The notes below the pieces were generated by a model. The model was not told the DNA's origin, made no database searches, and saw nothing but the letters and a program-made list of their open reading frames with translations. DNA of 64,000 bases from Gemmobacter aquaticus (lineage in GTDB: Bacteria > Pseudomonadota > Alphaproteobacteria > Rhodobacterales > Rhodobacteraceae). Below are positions 1 to 9,243 of the stretch, in pieces. The DNA is taken from positions 248,001 to 312,000 of the forward strand of contig NZ_VOAK01000020.1 of NCBI RefSeq assembly GCF_007859075.1, given 5' to 3'. The first letter of the stretch is position 1. Each line of letters starts with the position of its first letter. The position numbers and the translations under genes are program-made.

Positions 1-12
1 GAAATGCGGGGC

Positions 13-3000
13 CTAGACCTCTTCAACCATCAGAACACCCTGCATGGCCTTGATCGCCCCTTTGATCTGCGGCGTCACTGGGTAAAGATCGGGCAAGGTC
101 AGGTCGATCTCGCGCCCCGTGTCATCGGGCACTGTCAGGATGATCTGGGCCTTGTTGCGCCCCGTAGCCTTTCCGCCCAGAAGCGTCGCAACCGAGCCTA
201 CGGCCTCGGGCCGGTCAAGGTGGATGCGCAGGTTCATGCCGCCTGCCTCGGCCGCGACGCTGTCGATGGGCTGCGCGGCGCGGGCCAAAAGCTTCAGCGT
301 ATCGCCCTCCAGATTGGCCTCGACGGTCAGGACGACATTCATGCCCGGCTCAAGGAAATCGCGCGCCTGCTCCAGCGTGTCGGAAAAGACCGTCACCTCG
401 TAAAGCCCTGTCGGATCAGAGAGTTGCACAAAGGCAAAGCGGTTGCCCTTTGCGGATTTCCGCTCTTGCCGGCTGCTGACCGATCCTGCGATCTTACCCA
501 CCACCGGTCCACGCTCGCAGGCGGCGGCAAGCTCGGTCAGCGCCATCACCTTCTTGCGCTTCAAGGGCCCCATGTAGTCGTCCAGCGGATGGCCGGAAAG
601 GTAAAAGCCGATCGCCTGATGTTCCTGTCCCAGCCGTTCGACCGGCAACCAGTCGTTGCGGTTGGGCAGGCGTGGCTCGGGGATATCGGACCCCGCCGCA
701 CCAAAGAGGCTGACCTGACTTGAGCCCTGCGCTTCATGCACAGCCGCCGAATAGGCCACCAGCGCATCCAGCGCATCGAACACCCGCGCGCGGTTGGGGT
801 CGAGAGTGTCGAAACATCCCGCCCGCGCCAGCATCTCCAGCGGGCGCTTGCCGACGCGCTTCAGATCAACCCGGCGGGCAAAGTCGAACAGGGTGGCGAA
901 GGGCCGCTCGCCCCCCTCGGCCCGTCGCGCCTCGACGATCAGGCGCATGGCGTCGACGCCCACGTTCTTCAGCGCCCCAAGGGCATAGACGACACGGCCG
1001 TCCTTCACGCTGAAGGTGGCAAGGCTGCGGTTCACGCACGGGGGCACGGTCGCGATGCCCAGCTTGTCGACCTCGCGTTTATAGATCGCCAGTTTGTCGG
1101 TCAGGTGGATATCGCAGTTCATGACGGCAGCCATGAATTCGACCGGGTGGTTGGCCTTCAGCCAGCCGGTCTGATAGCTGACCACCGCATAGGCCGCCGC
1201 GTGCGACTTGTTGAAGCCGTAGTTCGCGAATTTCTCGAGCAGGTCAAAGACTTCGCCTGCCTTCTTCTCGTCGATGCCGTGCGTGGCCTTGGCGCCCTGG
1301 ATGAACTTGGGACGCTCTTTCGCCATTTCTTCGGCGATCTTCTTGCCCATGGCGCGGCGCAGAAGGTCGGCGCCGCCAAGGCTGTAGCCTGCCATGACCT
1401 GCGCGATCTGCATCACCTGTTCCTGATAGACGATGATGCCCTGGGTTTCGGCCAGGATCGGGTCGATGGTGGGGTGGAGCGATTCCAGCGGCCGCAGCCC
1501 GTGCTTGACCTCGCAATAGACGGGGATGTTCTCCATCGGCCCCGGACGATAAAGCGCCACCAGAGCCACGATATCTTCGATGCAGGTGGGCTTCATGCGC
1601 CGCAGCGCATCCATCATGCCAGAGCTTTCAACCTGGAACACCGCGACCGTCTTGGCCTGCGCATAAAGCTCATAGGTGGCCTTGTCATCGAGCGGGATGT
1701 GTCCGATGTCATTCTCTGCCCCCGGCTTGGGATCGTAAAGCCGCGTGCCATCCGCCGCCTCGTGCAACTGTCGCCCACCGCTGCGGATCAGGTCGATGGC
1801 GTTCTGGATCACGGTCAGCGTCTTCAGGCCCAGAAAGTCGAACTTCACAAGGCCCGCAGCCTCAACCCATTTCATGTTGAACTGGGTGGCGGGCATGTCC
1901 GACCGCGGGTCCTGATAGAGCGGCACCAACTGGTCCAGCGGCCGGTCCCCGATCACCACGCCCGCAGCATGGGTCGAGGCGTTCCGAAGCAGGCCCTCAA
2001 TCTGCATGCCGTAGTTCAGCAGCCGGTCCACCACCTCTTCCGCCTTGGCGGCTTCACGCAGGCGCGGCTCGTCGGCCAGCGCCTTCTGGATCGAGACGGG
2101 TTTCACCCCCTCGACCGGGATCATCTTCGACAGCCGGTCCACCTGCCCATAGGGCATCTGCAGCACCCGGCCCACGTCGCGCACCGCGGCCTTGGACAGA
2201 AGCGCCCCAAAGGTGATGATCTGACCCACCTTGTCGCGCCCGTACTTGCCCTGCACATATCTGATCACCTCTTCCCGGCGATCCATGCAGAAGTCGATAT
2301 CGAAGTCGGGCATCGACACACGTTCAGGGTTCAGGAACCGCTCGAACAGAAGCGCATAGCGCAGGGGATCTAGGTCGGTGATCGTCAACGCATAGGCCAC
2401 AAGGCTGCCCGCGCCCGAGCCCCGGCCCGGGCCCACGGGGATATTGTGTTCCTTGGCCCATTTGATGAAATCGGACACGATGAGGAAGTAGCCCGGAAAG
2501 CCCATCTTCTCGATGATGTCCAACTCGAACTGAAGCCGGGCCTCGTATTCCTCGACCGGGGCTGCGTGGGGGATCACGGCAAGCCGCGCGCGCAACCCCT
2601 CCCAGCTCTGGCGGCGTAGCTCTTCAACCTCGTTGTCGGCAAAGCGCGGCAGCAGAGGAGCTATCTTTGCCGCCTTGTAGGCGCAGCGCCGCGCAATCTC
2701 GACCGTGTTTTCCAGCGCTTCGGGCAGATCGGCGAACAGCGCGCACATCTCTGCCTCGGACTTGAAGTAATGCTGCGGGGTAAGGCGCCTGCGCGGTTCG
2801 GCCTGATCGACATAGGCCCCCTCGGCGATGCAGATCAGCGCGTCATGCGCCTCATACATCTCGGCCTTGGGGAAGTAGACGTCGTTGGTGGCAACGAGCG
2901 GCAGCCCCTTGTCATAGGCGATCTCGACAAAGCCGCGCTCGGTTGCTGCCTCGGCCGCCATCAGCCTGCCGCCTTCGCCCGGATGGCGCTGCACCTCGAT

Positions 3001-3516
3001 ATAGAGCCGGTCCGAAAAGATCGCGGCCAGACGGTCGATCAGCGCCTCGGCCCGCGCACGGTTGCCGGTTTGCAGAAACTTGCCCACCGGCCCCTCGGCC
3101 CCGCCTGTCAGGCAGATCAGCCCTGCGGCATGGGCCTCAAGATCTTCCAGCGTCAGATGCGGCAGCTGCCCCTTTTTCTCGACGTAAAGGCAGGTCGAAA
3201 GCCGCATCAGGTTCAGATACCCCGCCTGGGACTGTGCGAGCAGCACGATCGCCGCAGGCGGTCGCGGCTTTTCACCCAGCCGGGCCGGATCGTGCATCAG
3301 GCTGAACTGGCAGCCGACAATCGGTTGCACCCCGGCCCCGGCCGCGATGGTCGAAAACTCCAGCGCCGCGAACATCGCGTTGGTGTCGGTGACCGCCACC
3401 GCAGGCATGTTCTGCGCGGCGCAGAGCCCCACGAGTTTCTTGACCGGCACCGCGCCTTCCAGCAGCGAGTATTCGGTATGGACGCGCAGGTGAATGAATC
3501 GGACGGGATCTGACAT
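13..3516 (-). CDS. dnaE: DNA polymerase III subunit alpha
   Basis: Catalytic subunit of the replicative DNA polymerase III holoenzyme. The complete ORF encodes 1167 residues, the normal size for proteobacterial DnaE. The N-terminal PHP domain opens with FIHLRVHTEYSLLEGA; the first metal-binding His of the active PHP motif is Arg, as in E. coli DnaE, so PHP nuclease activity is unlikely. The palm catalytic motif PDFDIDF lies near residues 403-409. The tandem HhH region follows, and an OB-fold lies near residues 990-1075. The ATG start gives the family's usual N-terminus. The gene reads toward the window edge and its stop codon is inside. The long open frames on the opposite strand here are antisense shadows produced by high GC3. 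Confidence 0.98.
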   Translation of the reverse strand: MSDPVRFIHLRVHTEYSLLEGAVPVKKLVGLCAAQNMPAVAVTDTNAMFAALEFSTIAAGAGVQPIVGCQFSLMHDPARLGEKPRPPAAIVLLAQSQAGYLNLMRLSTCLYVEKKGQLPHLTLEDLEAHAAGLICLTGGAEGPVGKFLQTGNRARAEALIDRLAAIFSDRLYIEVQRHPGEGGRLMAAEAATERGFVEIAYDKGLPLVATNDVYFPKAEMYEAHDALICIAEGAYVDQAEPRRRLTPQHYFKSEAEMCALFADLPEALENTVEIARRCAYKAAKIAPLLPRFADNEVEELRRQSWEGLRARLAVIPHAAPVEEYEARLQFELDIIEKMGFPGYFLIVSDFIKWAKEHNIPVGPGRGSGAGSLVAYALTITDLDPLRYALLFERFLNPERVSMPDFDIDFCMDRREEVIRYVQGKYGRDKVGQIITFGALLSKAAVRDVGRVLQMPYGQVDRLSKMIPVEGVKPVSIQKALADEPRLREAAKAEEVVDRLLNYGMQIEGLLRNASTHAAGVVIGDRPLDQLVPLYQDPRSDMPATQFNMKWVEAAGLVKFDFLGLKTLTVIQNAIDLIRSGGRQLHEAADGTRLYDPKPGAENDIGHIPLDDKATYELYAQAKTVAVFQVESSGMMDALRRMKPTCIEDIVALVALYRPGPMENIPVYCEVKHGLRPLESLHPTIDPILAETQGIIVYQEQVMQIAQVMAGYSLGGADLLRRAMGKKIAEEMAKERPKFIQGAKATHGIDEKKAGEVFDLLEKFANYGFNKSHAAAYAVVSYQTGWLKANHPVEFMAAVMNCDIHLTDKLAIYKREVDKLGIATVPPCVNRSLATFSVKDGRVVYALGALKNVGVDAMRLIVEARRAEGGERPFATLFDFARRVDLKRVGKRPLEMLARAGCFDTLDPNRARVFDALDALVAYSAAVHEAQGSSQVSLFGAAGSDIPEPRLPNRNDWLPVERLGQEHQAIGFYLSGHPLDDYMGPLKRKKVMALTELAAACERGPVVGKIAGSVSSRQERKSAKGNRFAFVQLSDPTGLYEVTVFSDTLEQARDFLEPGMNVVLTVEANLEGDTLKLLARAAQPIDSVAAEAGGMNLRIHLDRPEAVGSVATLLGGKATGRNKAQIILTVPDDTGREIDLTLPDLYPVTPQIKGAIKAMQGVLMVEEV

Positions 3517-3563
3517 GGGGGGCAGAGTAGCGGAGCGGCGCGATGGGCAAAAGCGCCAAGGCG

Positions 3564-4193
3564 TCAGCCGCCATCGTCAATCCTCAGCTGTTCAGGCGCG
3601 ACTCCCATCCAGCTACCCTTGCCTTCAACGATGATCGTCATGCCGGGACGCAGCTTTTCGCGATAGCCGTCGGGCACCCGGCAGAGCTCGGCGAAAGACG
3701 GCATATCCTGCAAGCTGACCGCGTCTTTACAGAATTTGGTGTGCCCGTAATCTGGATCATTCACAACGAACTTGTGCGCCACCTGCTCTCCGTGGAAAGC
3801 TGCATGGATCGCCGGAACGCCGAGGCGCACAATGTTCATGATGCCCGGATGGAACATCAAGCCTAACAGGACCATCCACAACACCTTCTTGGTGATTGCC
3901 GCGTCGCGCGCGCTTTGATCTTTCCAATGCTGCACCGGCGGAGTGGCCATAACGACCACAACGAGCATCATTGCTGCCCATGCCAATGACGCCAGCATCG
4001 CGACCGTGCCGGATGCCTCCAGCCATGCCTGCGTGGGCAGCCATTTCCCGCGATTGAACAACACCAGAACGGCCAGCAACGGAGTAAGCATCAAGACGAC
4101 AAAACAGGCAGCCCTCACAGGCCAGGGCAGGCGCGCGATCCACGGCGGGGCATAGTAGGGTTGCTGCTCGGCTGATGCCTCATTACTTTCCAT
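3564..4193 (-). CDS. unrecognised membrane protein, 209 aa
   Basis: I do not recognise this family. The chosen start ([11 protein letters not shown]) has an AGGAG Shine-Dalgarno seven bases upstream; a longer open frame exists to 4352 but has no such site. The protein has a hydrophilic N-terminus, two strongly hydrophobic segments (about residues 21-41 and 52-74) and a third weaker one near 90-115. A polar C-terminal half follows with two Cys and ends in a small beta-rich stretch ([22 protein letters not shown]). It is therefore probably an inner-membrane protein with a periplasmic or cytoplasmic C-terminal domain. Base composition is visibly less GC-rich than the flanking dnaE and xdh genes, which may mean horizontal acquisition. 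It lies 47 bp downstream of the dnaE start and is divergent from xdhA. Confidence 0.7.
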   Translation of the reverse strand: MESNEASAEQQPYYAPPWIARLPWPVRAACFVVLMLTPLLAVLVLFNRGKWLPTQAWLEASGTVAMLASLAWAAMMLVVVVMATPPVQHWKDQSARDAAITKKVLWMVLLGLMFHPGIMNIVRLGVPAIHAAFHGEQVAHKFVVNDPDYGHTKFCKDAVSLQDMPSFAELCRVPDGYREKLRPGMTIIVEGKGSWMGVAPEQLRIDDGG

Positions 4194-4479
4194 GAGACTA
4201 ACTCCTGTTGTGCGTTCCGCAGGCTCCATATACGTCGTACCGGAATCAAGCGACATCTCAAGGCATCGCAGTTCCCGAAAACCGCCTACTTTCCGGGCAG
4301 GCGACGCCCTATTCTTCGGCAAATCCATTAACTCCTTTCGTGGATCGCGCAAAGGTTCTGCTTGCCTTGGGGGCGGCTTGGGTTTCTCCTATCATCAACC
4401 AGAACAAGGCCGGTCCCCTCTTACGCCGCATCGGAGGGAGCCCACCAAGGCCAAGGGGAGTAACGCGGCGGGACTGTTA
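4194..4479. other. divergent intergenic region upstream of xdhA
   Basis: This 286-bp gap separates the minus-strand membrane-protein gene from xdhA. It must hold the promoters for both, because the xdh operon has no closer upstream gene. It is open in the xdhA frame, so automatic callers may extend xdhA to 4192, but the residues encoded do not resemble the XdhA N-terminus. I could not identify a convincing -35/-10 pair, operator or riboswitch. Confidence 0.5.
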
Positions 4480-5883
4480 ATGACCGGGATCGCGTTTCTG
4501 CTGAACGGGACGCCGGTGCGGCTTGGCGAGATTTCTCCCACGCGCACCCTTTTGGATTTTCTGCGCGAAGACAAGCGCCTCACCGGCACGAAAGAGGGCT
4601 GCAACGAAGGGGATTGCGGCGCCTGCACGGTGATTGTGACGGATCAGGCCGGGCCGCGGGCCATGAATGCCTGTATCCTGTTCCTGCCGCAACTCGATGG
4701 AAAATCCGTCCGCACTGTTGAAGGTGTTGCCGGGCCCGATGGCCAGTTGCACCCGGTCCAGCAGGCGCTCGTCGACCATCATGGCAGCCAGTGCGGCTTT
4801 TGCACGCCGGGATTCGTGACCTCGATGGCGGCAGCCCATACGCAAGGTCGCCAGGACCATGATGTTGTTCTGGCCGGCAACCTCTGCCGCTGCACCGGCT
4901 ATGCGCCCATTGTCCGCGCCGCCAAGGCTGCCGAGGCAATGGCGGTGCCGGCCTGGATGACTGATCCTGATCTTTCCTTTTCCCAAATATCCCCGGAGGG
5001 GTCCGGGGAGGCAGGCAGCCTCACCGGGGCTTTCCGCCCCACGACGTCGGATGCACTTGCTGATTGGTATGCCCATAACACCGACGCCACGCTGATCGCG
5101 GGGGCGACCGATGTCGGCCTCTGGGTCACCAAGCAGCTGAAAGACTTGCCCAAGGTCGCGTTTCTGAACGGCATCTCCGATCTGCGCCAGATTACGGCCG
5201 GGGCAGACGGCACCCTTCGGATCGGCGCGGGTGTCACGCTCACCGATCTGCGTGCGGCAATGGCCGGTCCGCACCCGCATTTCGCCGCGATGCTGACGCG
5301 CTTTGCGTCCGAACAGGTGCGCAATGCCGCAACCATCGGGGGCAACATCGCCAATGGCTCGCCCATCGGGGATGGCCCGCCTGCGCTGATCGCGATGGAT
5401 GCCCGCCTGCATCTGCGCAAGGGCAATGCGCGGCGCGAGATCGCGCTTGAGGATTTCTTCCTCGACTACCACAAGCAGGACCGCCAGCCGGGCGAGTTTG
5501 TCGAGGCAGTGACCATTCCCGGGGCGGCACCGGGGCTGCGCTGCTACAAGCTGTCCAAGCGCTTTGATCAGGATATCTCTGCGGTGCTCGGCGCGTTCAA
5601 TGTGACCGTCCAGGATGGGATCATCACGGCCGCCCGCATCGCCTTTGGCGGTATGGCGGGCATTCCCAAGCGCGCATCCGCGATGGAGTCCGCGCTTGTC
5701 GGCCAGCCCTTTGCGCTTGCCGCCTTCGAGGCTGCGAAAGCCGCCGCGTCACAGGACTTCACGCCGCTGACCGATATGCGTGCGAGTGCGGCGTATCGGC
5801 TGGAGGCTGCGGGCAATATGGCGATCCGCTATTTCCATGATCTGTCGGGCGTTGCCGCTGACGTGCTGGAGGTTCGCGCATGA
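4480..5883 (+). CDS. xdhA: xanthine dehydrogenase small subunit (2Fe-2S/FAD)
   Basis: Electron-transfer subunit of the cytoplasmic molybdenum enzyme that oxidises hypoxanthine and xanthine to urate with NAD. The start ATG ([10 protein letters not shown]) gives 467 residues, close to the 462 I recall for Rhodobacter capsulatus XdhA. The N-terminal plant-type 2Fe-2S domain has [11 protein letters not shown] near residues 41-51. The second 2Fe-2S domain has CGFCTPGF and CRCTGY (about 108-152). The FAD-binding domain (about 190-360) contains [14 protein letters not shown], and a CO-dehydrogenase flavoprotein C-terminal domain follows. The linker at about residues 165-187 ([15 protein letters not shown]...) is encoded by a half copy of the palindromic repeat found at 15.4 and 27.5 kb. 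The stop codon overlaps the xdhB start (ATGA). Confidence 0.96.
   Translation: MTGIAFLLNGTPVRLGEISPTRTLLDFLREDKRLTGTKEGCNEGDCGACTVIVTDQAGPRAMNACILFLPQLDGKSVRTVEGVAGPDGQLHPVQQALVDHHGSQCGFCTPGFVTSMAAAHTQGRQDHDVVLAGNLCRCTGYAPIVRAAKAAEAMAVPAWMTDPDLSFSQISPEGSGEAGSLTGAFRPTTSDALADWYAHNTDATLIAGATDVGLWVTKQLKDLPKVAFLNGISDLRQITAGADGTLRIGAGVTLTDLRAAMAGPHPHFAAMLTRFASEQVRNAATIGGNIANGSPIGDGPPALIAMDARLHLRKGNARREIALEDFFLDYHKQDRQPGEFVEAVTIPGAAPGLRCYKLSKRFDQDISAVLGAFNVTVQDGIITAARIAFGGMAGIPKRASAMESALVGQPFALAAFEAAKAAASQDFTPLTDMRASAAYRLEAAGNMAIRYFHDLSGVAADVLEVRA
4974..5010 (+). repeat. half copy of palindromic repeat inside xdhA
   Basis: The bases TTTCCTTTTCCCAAATATCC followed by CCGGAGGGG match the right inner arm of the long palindromic repeats at 15430-15576 and 27470-27624 (TTTCCTTT, CAAATATCCTCGGGGG) with few changes. 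It is read in frame as [13 protein letters not shown], in the flexible linker between the Fe-S and FAD domains of XdhA. The left arm is absent, so it looks like a partial or decayed insertion tolerated by the protein. Confidence 0.7.
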
Positions 5884-8312
5884 GCATCGGCAAACCCCTT
5901 CCGCATGACGCAGCCCCCCTGCATGTGACGGGCGAGGCCCGCTATACCGATGACATCCCGCTGCCCGCAGGTGCCCTCCATCTGGCATTTGGTCAGTCGA
6001 GCTGTGCACATGGCGAGATCACCGCGATCGATCTTGCCGCCGTGCGCGCGGCCGAGGGTGTGGTTGCGGTCTTTTCGGCCGAGGACTGGCCCGAGATGCC
6101 GGATTGCTCGCCCAGCCTTGGGGACGAGCCGCTTCTGGCGACGGGTGAGGTGCATTTCGTCGGCCAGCCGGTGTTTCTGGTCGTGGCCGAAAGCCATCTG
6201 GCGGCCCGGCGCGCAGCCCGGCTTGGACGCATCACCTATGCTGAACGCCCCGCACTGCTGACGCGGGATCAGGCGCTTGCGGCAAACAGCCGCTTTGAGG
6301 GCGGCCCGGTGATCTGGAGCCGTGGCGATGCCGCCTCGGCCATTGCCACGGCCCCGCATGTGGTCGAGGCCGATTTCGAGGTCGGCGGGCAAGAGCACTT
6401 CTACCTTGAAGGCCAGGTCGCCGCGGCGCTGCCGCAAGAGGGCGGCGATATGGTGGTCTACAGCTCCACCCAGCACCCGACCGAGATCCAGCACAAGGTG
6501 GCCCACGCCCTGCACCTGCCGATGAGCGCGGTCCGGGTCGAGGTGCGCCGCATGGGCGGCGGCTTTGGCGGCAAGGAGAGCCAGGGCAACCATCTCGCGA
6601 TTGCCTGCGCCATGGCCGCTCGTGCCACGGGGCGGCCCTGCAAGATGCGCTATGATCGCGATGACGACATGGTCATCACCGGCAAGCGCCACGACCTGCG
6701 GGTTCGTTATCGCGCGGGCTTTGATGCGCAAGGCAAGATCCTTGGGATCGAGTTTCAGCACCTGATCCGCTGCGGCTGGTCGCAAGACCTGTCGCTGCCG
6801 GTGGCAGACCGGGCGATGCTGCATGCCGACAACGCCTATTTCCTTGGAAATGTGCGGATCGAGTCGCATCGGCTGCGCACCAACACCCAGTCGAACACCG
6901 CCTATCGCGGCTTTGGCGGGCCGCAGGGGGTGGTCGGGATCGAGCGCGTGGTCGACCACATTGCCCATACCCTGAAGCTTGATCCGGTCACGGTGCGGCG
7001 GCGGAACTTCTACGCTGAGATGGCAGAGGGGGGGGCGTCTGCCGCTCAGGCCTCTGGCGTTCTCCCCGAAAGTGCTTTGGCCAAAGTGAAAGCCGAAGGG
7101 TTCGCTGCAAAGGCAGAGGCACCGGGGACGGGCCATCGCTATGGCGCGGCACATTCGCCAAAGGCCGAGGTGCAGACCACACATTACGGCATGCCGGTTC
7201 AGGACTTTGTGCTGCGCGGGATGCTGGATGAACTGGAGCGGACCTCGGACTATCAGGCGCGCCGGACCGAAATCGCGCGCTGGAATGCGGGCTCGCCAAT
7301 CCTGAAGCGCGGGATCGCCCTGACGCCGGTGAAGTTCGGGATCTCGTTCACCCTGACCTGGCTCAATCAGGCTGGCGCGTTGGTCCATGTCTATCAGGAC
7401 GGCTCTATCCGGTTGAACCACGGCGGGACCGAGATGGGGCAGGGGCTGTTCCTGAAGGTGGCGCAGGTGGCGGCCTCGGTCTTCGGGGTCGATGTCGGCC
7501 AGGTGAAGATCACCGCCACGGATACGGCCAAGGTGCCCAATACCTCGGCCACGGCGGCCTCCAGCGGGTCTGACATGAACGGAATGGCGACGCAGGCGGC
7601 CTGCATCACGATCCGCGACCGCCTTGCGGGGTTCATAGCCGACCGGCATCAGGCAGATGCGGCGACGGTCCGGTTCGAGGACGGCCAGATCAAGGTTGCG
7701 GGCGAGAGCTATGACTTTGCCCAGGTTGTCAGCTGGGCCTATCAGGCGCGCATCTCGCTCTCATCGACCGGGTTCTATGCGACACCCAAGATCAGCTGGG
7801 ACCGGGTCAAGGGGCAGGGGCGGCCGTTCCTCTATTTTGCCTACGGGGCCGCGGTGACCGAGGTGGTCATCGATACTTTGACGGGAGAGAACCGCATCCT
7901 GCGCACCGACATCCTGCATGACACCGGTGCCAGCCTGAACCCGGCGATCGATATCGGGCAGGTCGAAGGCGCTTACGTGCAGGGCGCGGGCTGGCTGACG
8001 ACAGAAGAGCTGGTCTGGGATGGCAAGGGGCGTCTGATGACCCATGCCCCGTCGACCTACAAGATCCCGGCCTGTTCTGATCGGCCCCCGGTGTTCAACG
8101 TGGCGCTTTGGGGCCGCGTAAATCCGGAAGATACAGTGGGCAGGTCCAAAGCTGTGGGCGAGCCGCCCTTCATGCTGGGCATCTCGGCACTGATGGCGCT
8201 GTCCGATGCGGTTGCGGCCTGTGGCGACGGCTCTGTCTATCCGGCGCTGGATGCGCCCGCGACGGCCGAACGCGTTCTCTGGGCGGTGCGGAGGCAGCAG
8301 GGTCATGTTTGA
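5880..8312 (+). CDS. xdhB: xanthine dehydrogenase large (molybdopterin) subunit
   Basis: Molybdenum-cofactor subunit that hydroxylates the purine. The 810 residues compare with about 777 in R. capsulatus XdhB as I recall it. The first part carries the a/b hammerhead domain. Mo-pterin binding motifs include GGGFGGKE (near 226-233), [10 protein letters not shown] (near 341) and GTEMGQG (near 517). The catalytic Glu is in [11 protein letters not shown] near the C-terminus (about 760). The extra length is mostly an Ala-rich segment at about residues 380-420 ([18 protein letters not shown]...), whose DNA has palindromes resembling a repeat insertion. The start overlaps the xdhA stop by 4 bp, and the end overlaps xdhC, so the three genes are translationally coupled. 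Confidence 0.96.
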   Translation: MSIGKPLPHDAAPLHVTGEARYTDDIPLPAGALHLAFGQSSCAHGEITAIDLAAVRAAEGVVAVFSAEDWPEMPDCSPSLGDEPLLATGEVHFVGQPVFLVVAESHLAARRAARLGRITYAERPALLTRDQALAANSRFEGGPVIWSRGDAASAIATAPHVVEADFEVGGQEHFYLEGQVAAALPQEGGDMVVYSSTQHPTEIQHKVAHALHLPMSAVRVEVRRMGGGFGGKESQGNHLAIACAMAARATGRPCKMRYDRDDDMVITGKRHDLRVRYRAGFDAQGKILGIEFQHLIRCGWSQDLSLPVADRAMLHADNAYFLGNVRIESHRLRTNTQSNTAYRGFGGPQGVVGIERVVDHIAHTLKLDPVTVRRRNFYAEMAEGGASAAQASGVLPESALAKVKAEGFAAKAEAPGTGHRYGAAHSPKAEVQTTHYGMPVQDFVLRGMLDELERTSDYQARRTEIARWNAGSPILKRGIALTPVKFGISFTLTWLNQAGALVHVYQDGSIRLNHGGTEMGQGLFLKVAQVAASVFGVDVGQVKITATDTAKVPNTSATAASSGSDMNGMATQAACITIRDRLAGFIADRHQADAATVRFEDGQIKVAGESYDFAQVVSWAYQARISLSSTGFYATPKISWDRVKGQGRPFLYFAYGAAVTEVVIDTLTGENRILRTDILHDTGASLNPAIDIGQVEGAYVQGAGWLTTEELVWDGKGRLMTHAPSTYKIPACSDRPPVFNVALWGRVNPEDTVGRSKAVGEPPFMLGISALMALSDAVAACGDGSVYPALDAPATAERVLWAVRRQQGHV
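7021..7105 (+). repeat. possible repeat-derived insertion in xdhB
   Basis: Within the Ala-rich insertion of XdhB, the DNA shows the dyad GGCAGA...TCTGCC (7022-7027 and 7038-7043) and the perfect 12-bp palindrome CTTTGGCCAAAG (7075-7086). The pattern of a G-run next to GTCTGCC, then CCCGAAAG, then a CTTTGG palindrome and GTGAAAG, recalls the layout of the intergenic repeats at 15.4 and 27.5 kb, although the sequences are not the same. The assignment rests on resemblance and on extra protein length, so it is tentative. Confidence 0.35.
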
Positions 8313-9243
8313 TCGGCAGGAGCTTTTGGCCGCGCTGGCCGCGCATGGCCGCGTGGTGCGTGTCGTGATCGCCGAGGTACAGGGCTCTTCCCCGCGCGAG
8401 GTGGGGGCGTCGATGCTGGTCTGGGAAAACGGCCAATCGGGCACCATCGGCGGCGGCGCGCTGGAGCATCTGGCCACCGGTTGGGCGCGAGAGATGCTGA
8501 CGACGGGGCAGGCACAGCGGTTTGACCGGGTGCCGCTTGGTCCGGGCATCGGGCAGTGCTGCGGCGGGGCGGTGGCACTATTGTCCGAGGTCTTCGTGGC
8601 CGGTGCCTCGGTGCCAGAGGATGTGCTGGCGCGTCCGGTGCGCGGCGCAGGCGACATGCCACTTGCCGTCAAACGGCTGATCGCGATGCGTCGCGGGCAG
8701 GGCGTGGCGCCGGTTGCGCAACTGGTGCAGGGCTGGTTCGTCGAACCTGTCATCAGTCCCACCCGGCAGATCTGGATCTGGGGGGCGGGTCACGTCGGGC
8801 GGGCGCTGGTTTCGGTGCTCGCGCCCCTGCCTGATCTTGCGATCACCTGGATCGACACGGCGCCAGAGCGGTTTCCCGAAGTGATCCCGGCGGGGGTGAC
8901 GGCGGTGCCCGTGGCCGACCCGACCGCGCTGGTCGCGCATGCGCCGCTCGGGGCCGAGCATCTGGTGATGACCTACTCGCACGCGATGGATCTGGAACTG
9001 TGCCACCGGATACTCGCGCACGGATTTGGCCGCCTTGGCGTGATCGGCTCGGCAACAAAATCGGCGCGTTTCCGGGCACGTCTGCACGGTCTGGGGCATT
9101 TGCCGCAGGACGTGGCGCGCATTGCCTGTCCGATTGGCGACAAACGCCTTGGAAAACATCCGCAGGCCATCGCACTTGGTGTGGCAACGGCTTTGCTGAC
9201 GCAGAACGAAAAAGAAAAAAACCGCGGGGAGATAGCGGGATGA
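8305..9243 (+). CDS. xdhC: xanthine dehydrogenase accessory protein XdhC
   Basis: Molybdenum-cofactor chaperone. In R. capsulatus, XdhC binds Moco, promotes its sulfuration and inserts it into XdhB; it is not part of the final enzyme. The 312-residue protein begins [11 protein letters not shown], eight bases before the xdhB stop. The N-terminal XdhC/CoxI domain carries AEVQGSSPREVGASMLV and the Cys pair in GQCCGGAVALLSE (about residues 74-86), the likely cofactor-handling region. The C-terminal Rossmann-like domain has IWIWGAGHVGRALVSVL (about 157-173). Its stop overlaps the next ATG (ATGA), which ties the transporter genes to the xdh operon. Confidence 0.95.
   Translation: MFDRQELLAALAAHGRVVRVVIAEVQGSSPREVGASMLVWENGQSGTIGGGALEHLATGWAREMLTTGQAQRFDRVPLGPGIGQCCGGAVALLSEVFVAGASVPEDVLARPVRGAGDMPLAVKRLIAMRRGQGVAPVAQLVQGWFVEPVISPTRQIWIWGAGHVGRALVSVLAPLPDLAITWIDTAPERFPEVIPAGVTAVPVADPTALVAHAPLGAEHLVMTYSHAMDLELCHRILAHGFGRLGVIGSATKSARFRARLHGLGHLPQDVARIACPIGDKRLGKHPQAIALGVATALLTQNEKEKNRGEIAG

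Noticed and set aside
736-2373. 545-codon plus-strand open frame
   Set aside because: It is antisense to the conserved dnaE reading frame and encodes a His/Arg-rich low-complexity product; it is a GC3 shadow.
5829-7649. 606-codon minus-strand open frame
   Set aside because: Antisense to xdhA/xdhB with no recognisable domain; typical of a high-GC mirror frame.
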